NCBI GenBank assembly: GCA_023660035.1
Contig: JAGXOF010000022.1
Span: forward strand, 1 to 13,702
DNA from: Dehalococcoidia bacterium LH_S1
GTDB lineage: Bacteria > Chloroflexota > Dehalococcoidia > SZUA-161 > SpSt-899
Direction: 5' to 3'
Length of the DNA: 13,702 nt
Shown one piece after another: positions 13,638 to 13,702 of the stretch; the stretch's first letter is position 1, and the number at the start of each line of letters is the position of its first letter. Below the pieces are notes generated by a model. The model had not been told where the DNA came from. It searched no databases and saw only the letters and a list, made by a program, of their open reading frames with translations. The position numbers and the translations under genes were made by a program.

Positions 13638-13702
13638 ATGAGAAAGCCAACCAGCTTCTACTTCTTTAAAAGAAAGCCCATTATTCTGGAGAATAGGTAT
13701 GA
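13638..13702 (+). CDS. Start of an unidentified gene leaving the window
   Basis: ATG 13638 follows GAGGAG (13624-13629) by 8 bases and opens MRKPTSFYFFKRKPIILENR before the window ends. Too little is present to identify it. The ribosome binding site is excellent, which supports a real gene, but that site lies inside the right arm of the nested palindrome, so hairpin formation in the mRNA could hide it. Confidence 0.5.
   Translation, partial: MRKPTSFYFFKRKPIILENRY

Noticed and set aside
1..13702. CRISPR array, rRNA, phage or plasmid replication genes
   Set aside because: No regularly spaced repeats, rRNA segments, integrase or replication protein were seen.

Overview
The window looks like chromosomal DNA of an anaerobic bacterium, plausibly a Chloroflexota/Dehalococcoidia-type organism. 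That placement is inferred from gene content (four-subunit pyruvate:ferredoxin oxidoreductase, TldD, a SpoIIM-like membrane protein, DUF1614-like and SIMPL proteins) and from the many palindromic repeats; no rRNA or other phylogenetic marker is present. Its most striking property is a mixture of well-preserved operons and decayed gene remnants.

Left part (1-2060): a broken hypothetical gene runs in from the left edge. It is followed by an attC-like three-way-junction repeat, the C-terminal two-fifths or so of miaA, and an 850-bp IS1-family element (1141-1990) inserted in the 3' end of miaA. The IS has 23-bp imperfect terminal repeats, an 8-bp imperfect target duplication, and an in-frame TAA splitting its transposase. 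A 17-bp-stem hairpin closes this part.

Envelope/ECF region (2100-5762, minus strand): a SIMPL-domain lipoprotein, a protein of tandem ~90-residue repeats, an ECF sigma factor and a second lipoprotein. The two lipoprotein genes share an almost identical upstream promoter (GTGAGCAAAAC, 12 bases, CGTCTATAAT). The sigma gene has its own ECF-like promoter with the same 16-base spacing (TGCAAC, 16 bases, CGTTAT). The sigma factor has region 2 but no region 4, and the repeat protein has lost its N-terminus. Both are explained by one deletion at about 4190-4211.

Remnant patch (5809-6373, plus strand): the start of dapF is joined to the end of livG, followed by a livF that has suffered at least two deletions.

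Energy metabolism operon (6390-10074, minus strand): porC-porD-porA-porB and a NuoG-like iron-sulfur protein, all overlapping or 1 base apart. Together they should oxidise pyruvate to acetyl-CoA and pass electrons to ferredoxin and possibly onward through the NuoG-like protein. A tRNA-Arg(CCG) with a good promoter lies just upstream and may share a transcript with the operon.

Right part (10294-13702): SpoIIM-like protein, truncated DUF1614-like protein and intact tldD, then an MFS transporter remnant with several lesions, all on the minus strand. spoIIM-like and tldD share an 11-bp extended -10 promoter core. At the right edge a 54-base nested palindrome covers the ribosome binding site of a new plus-strand gene that leaves the window.
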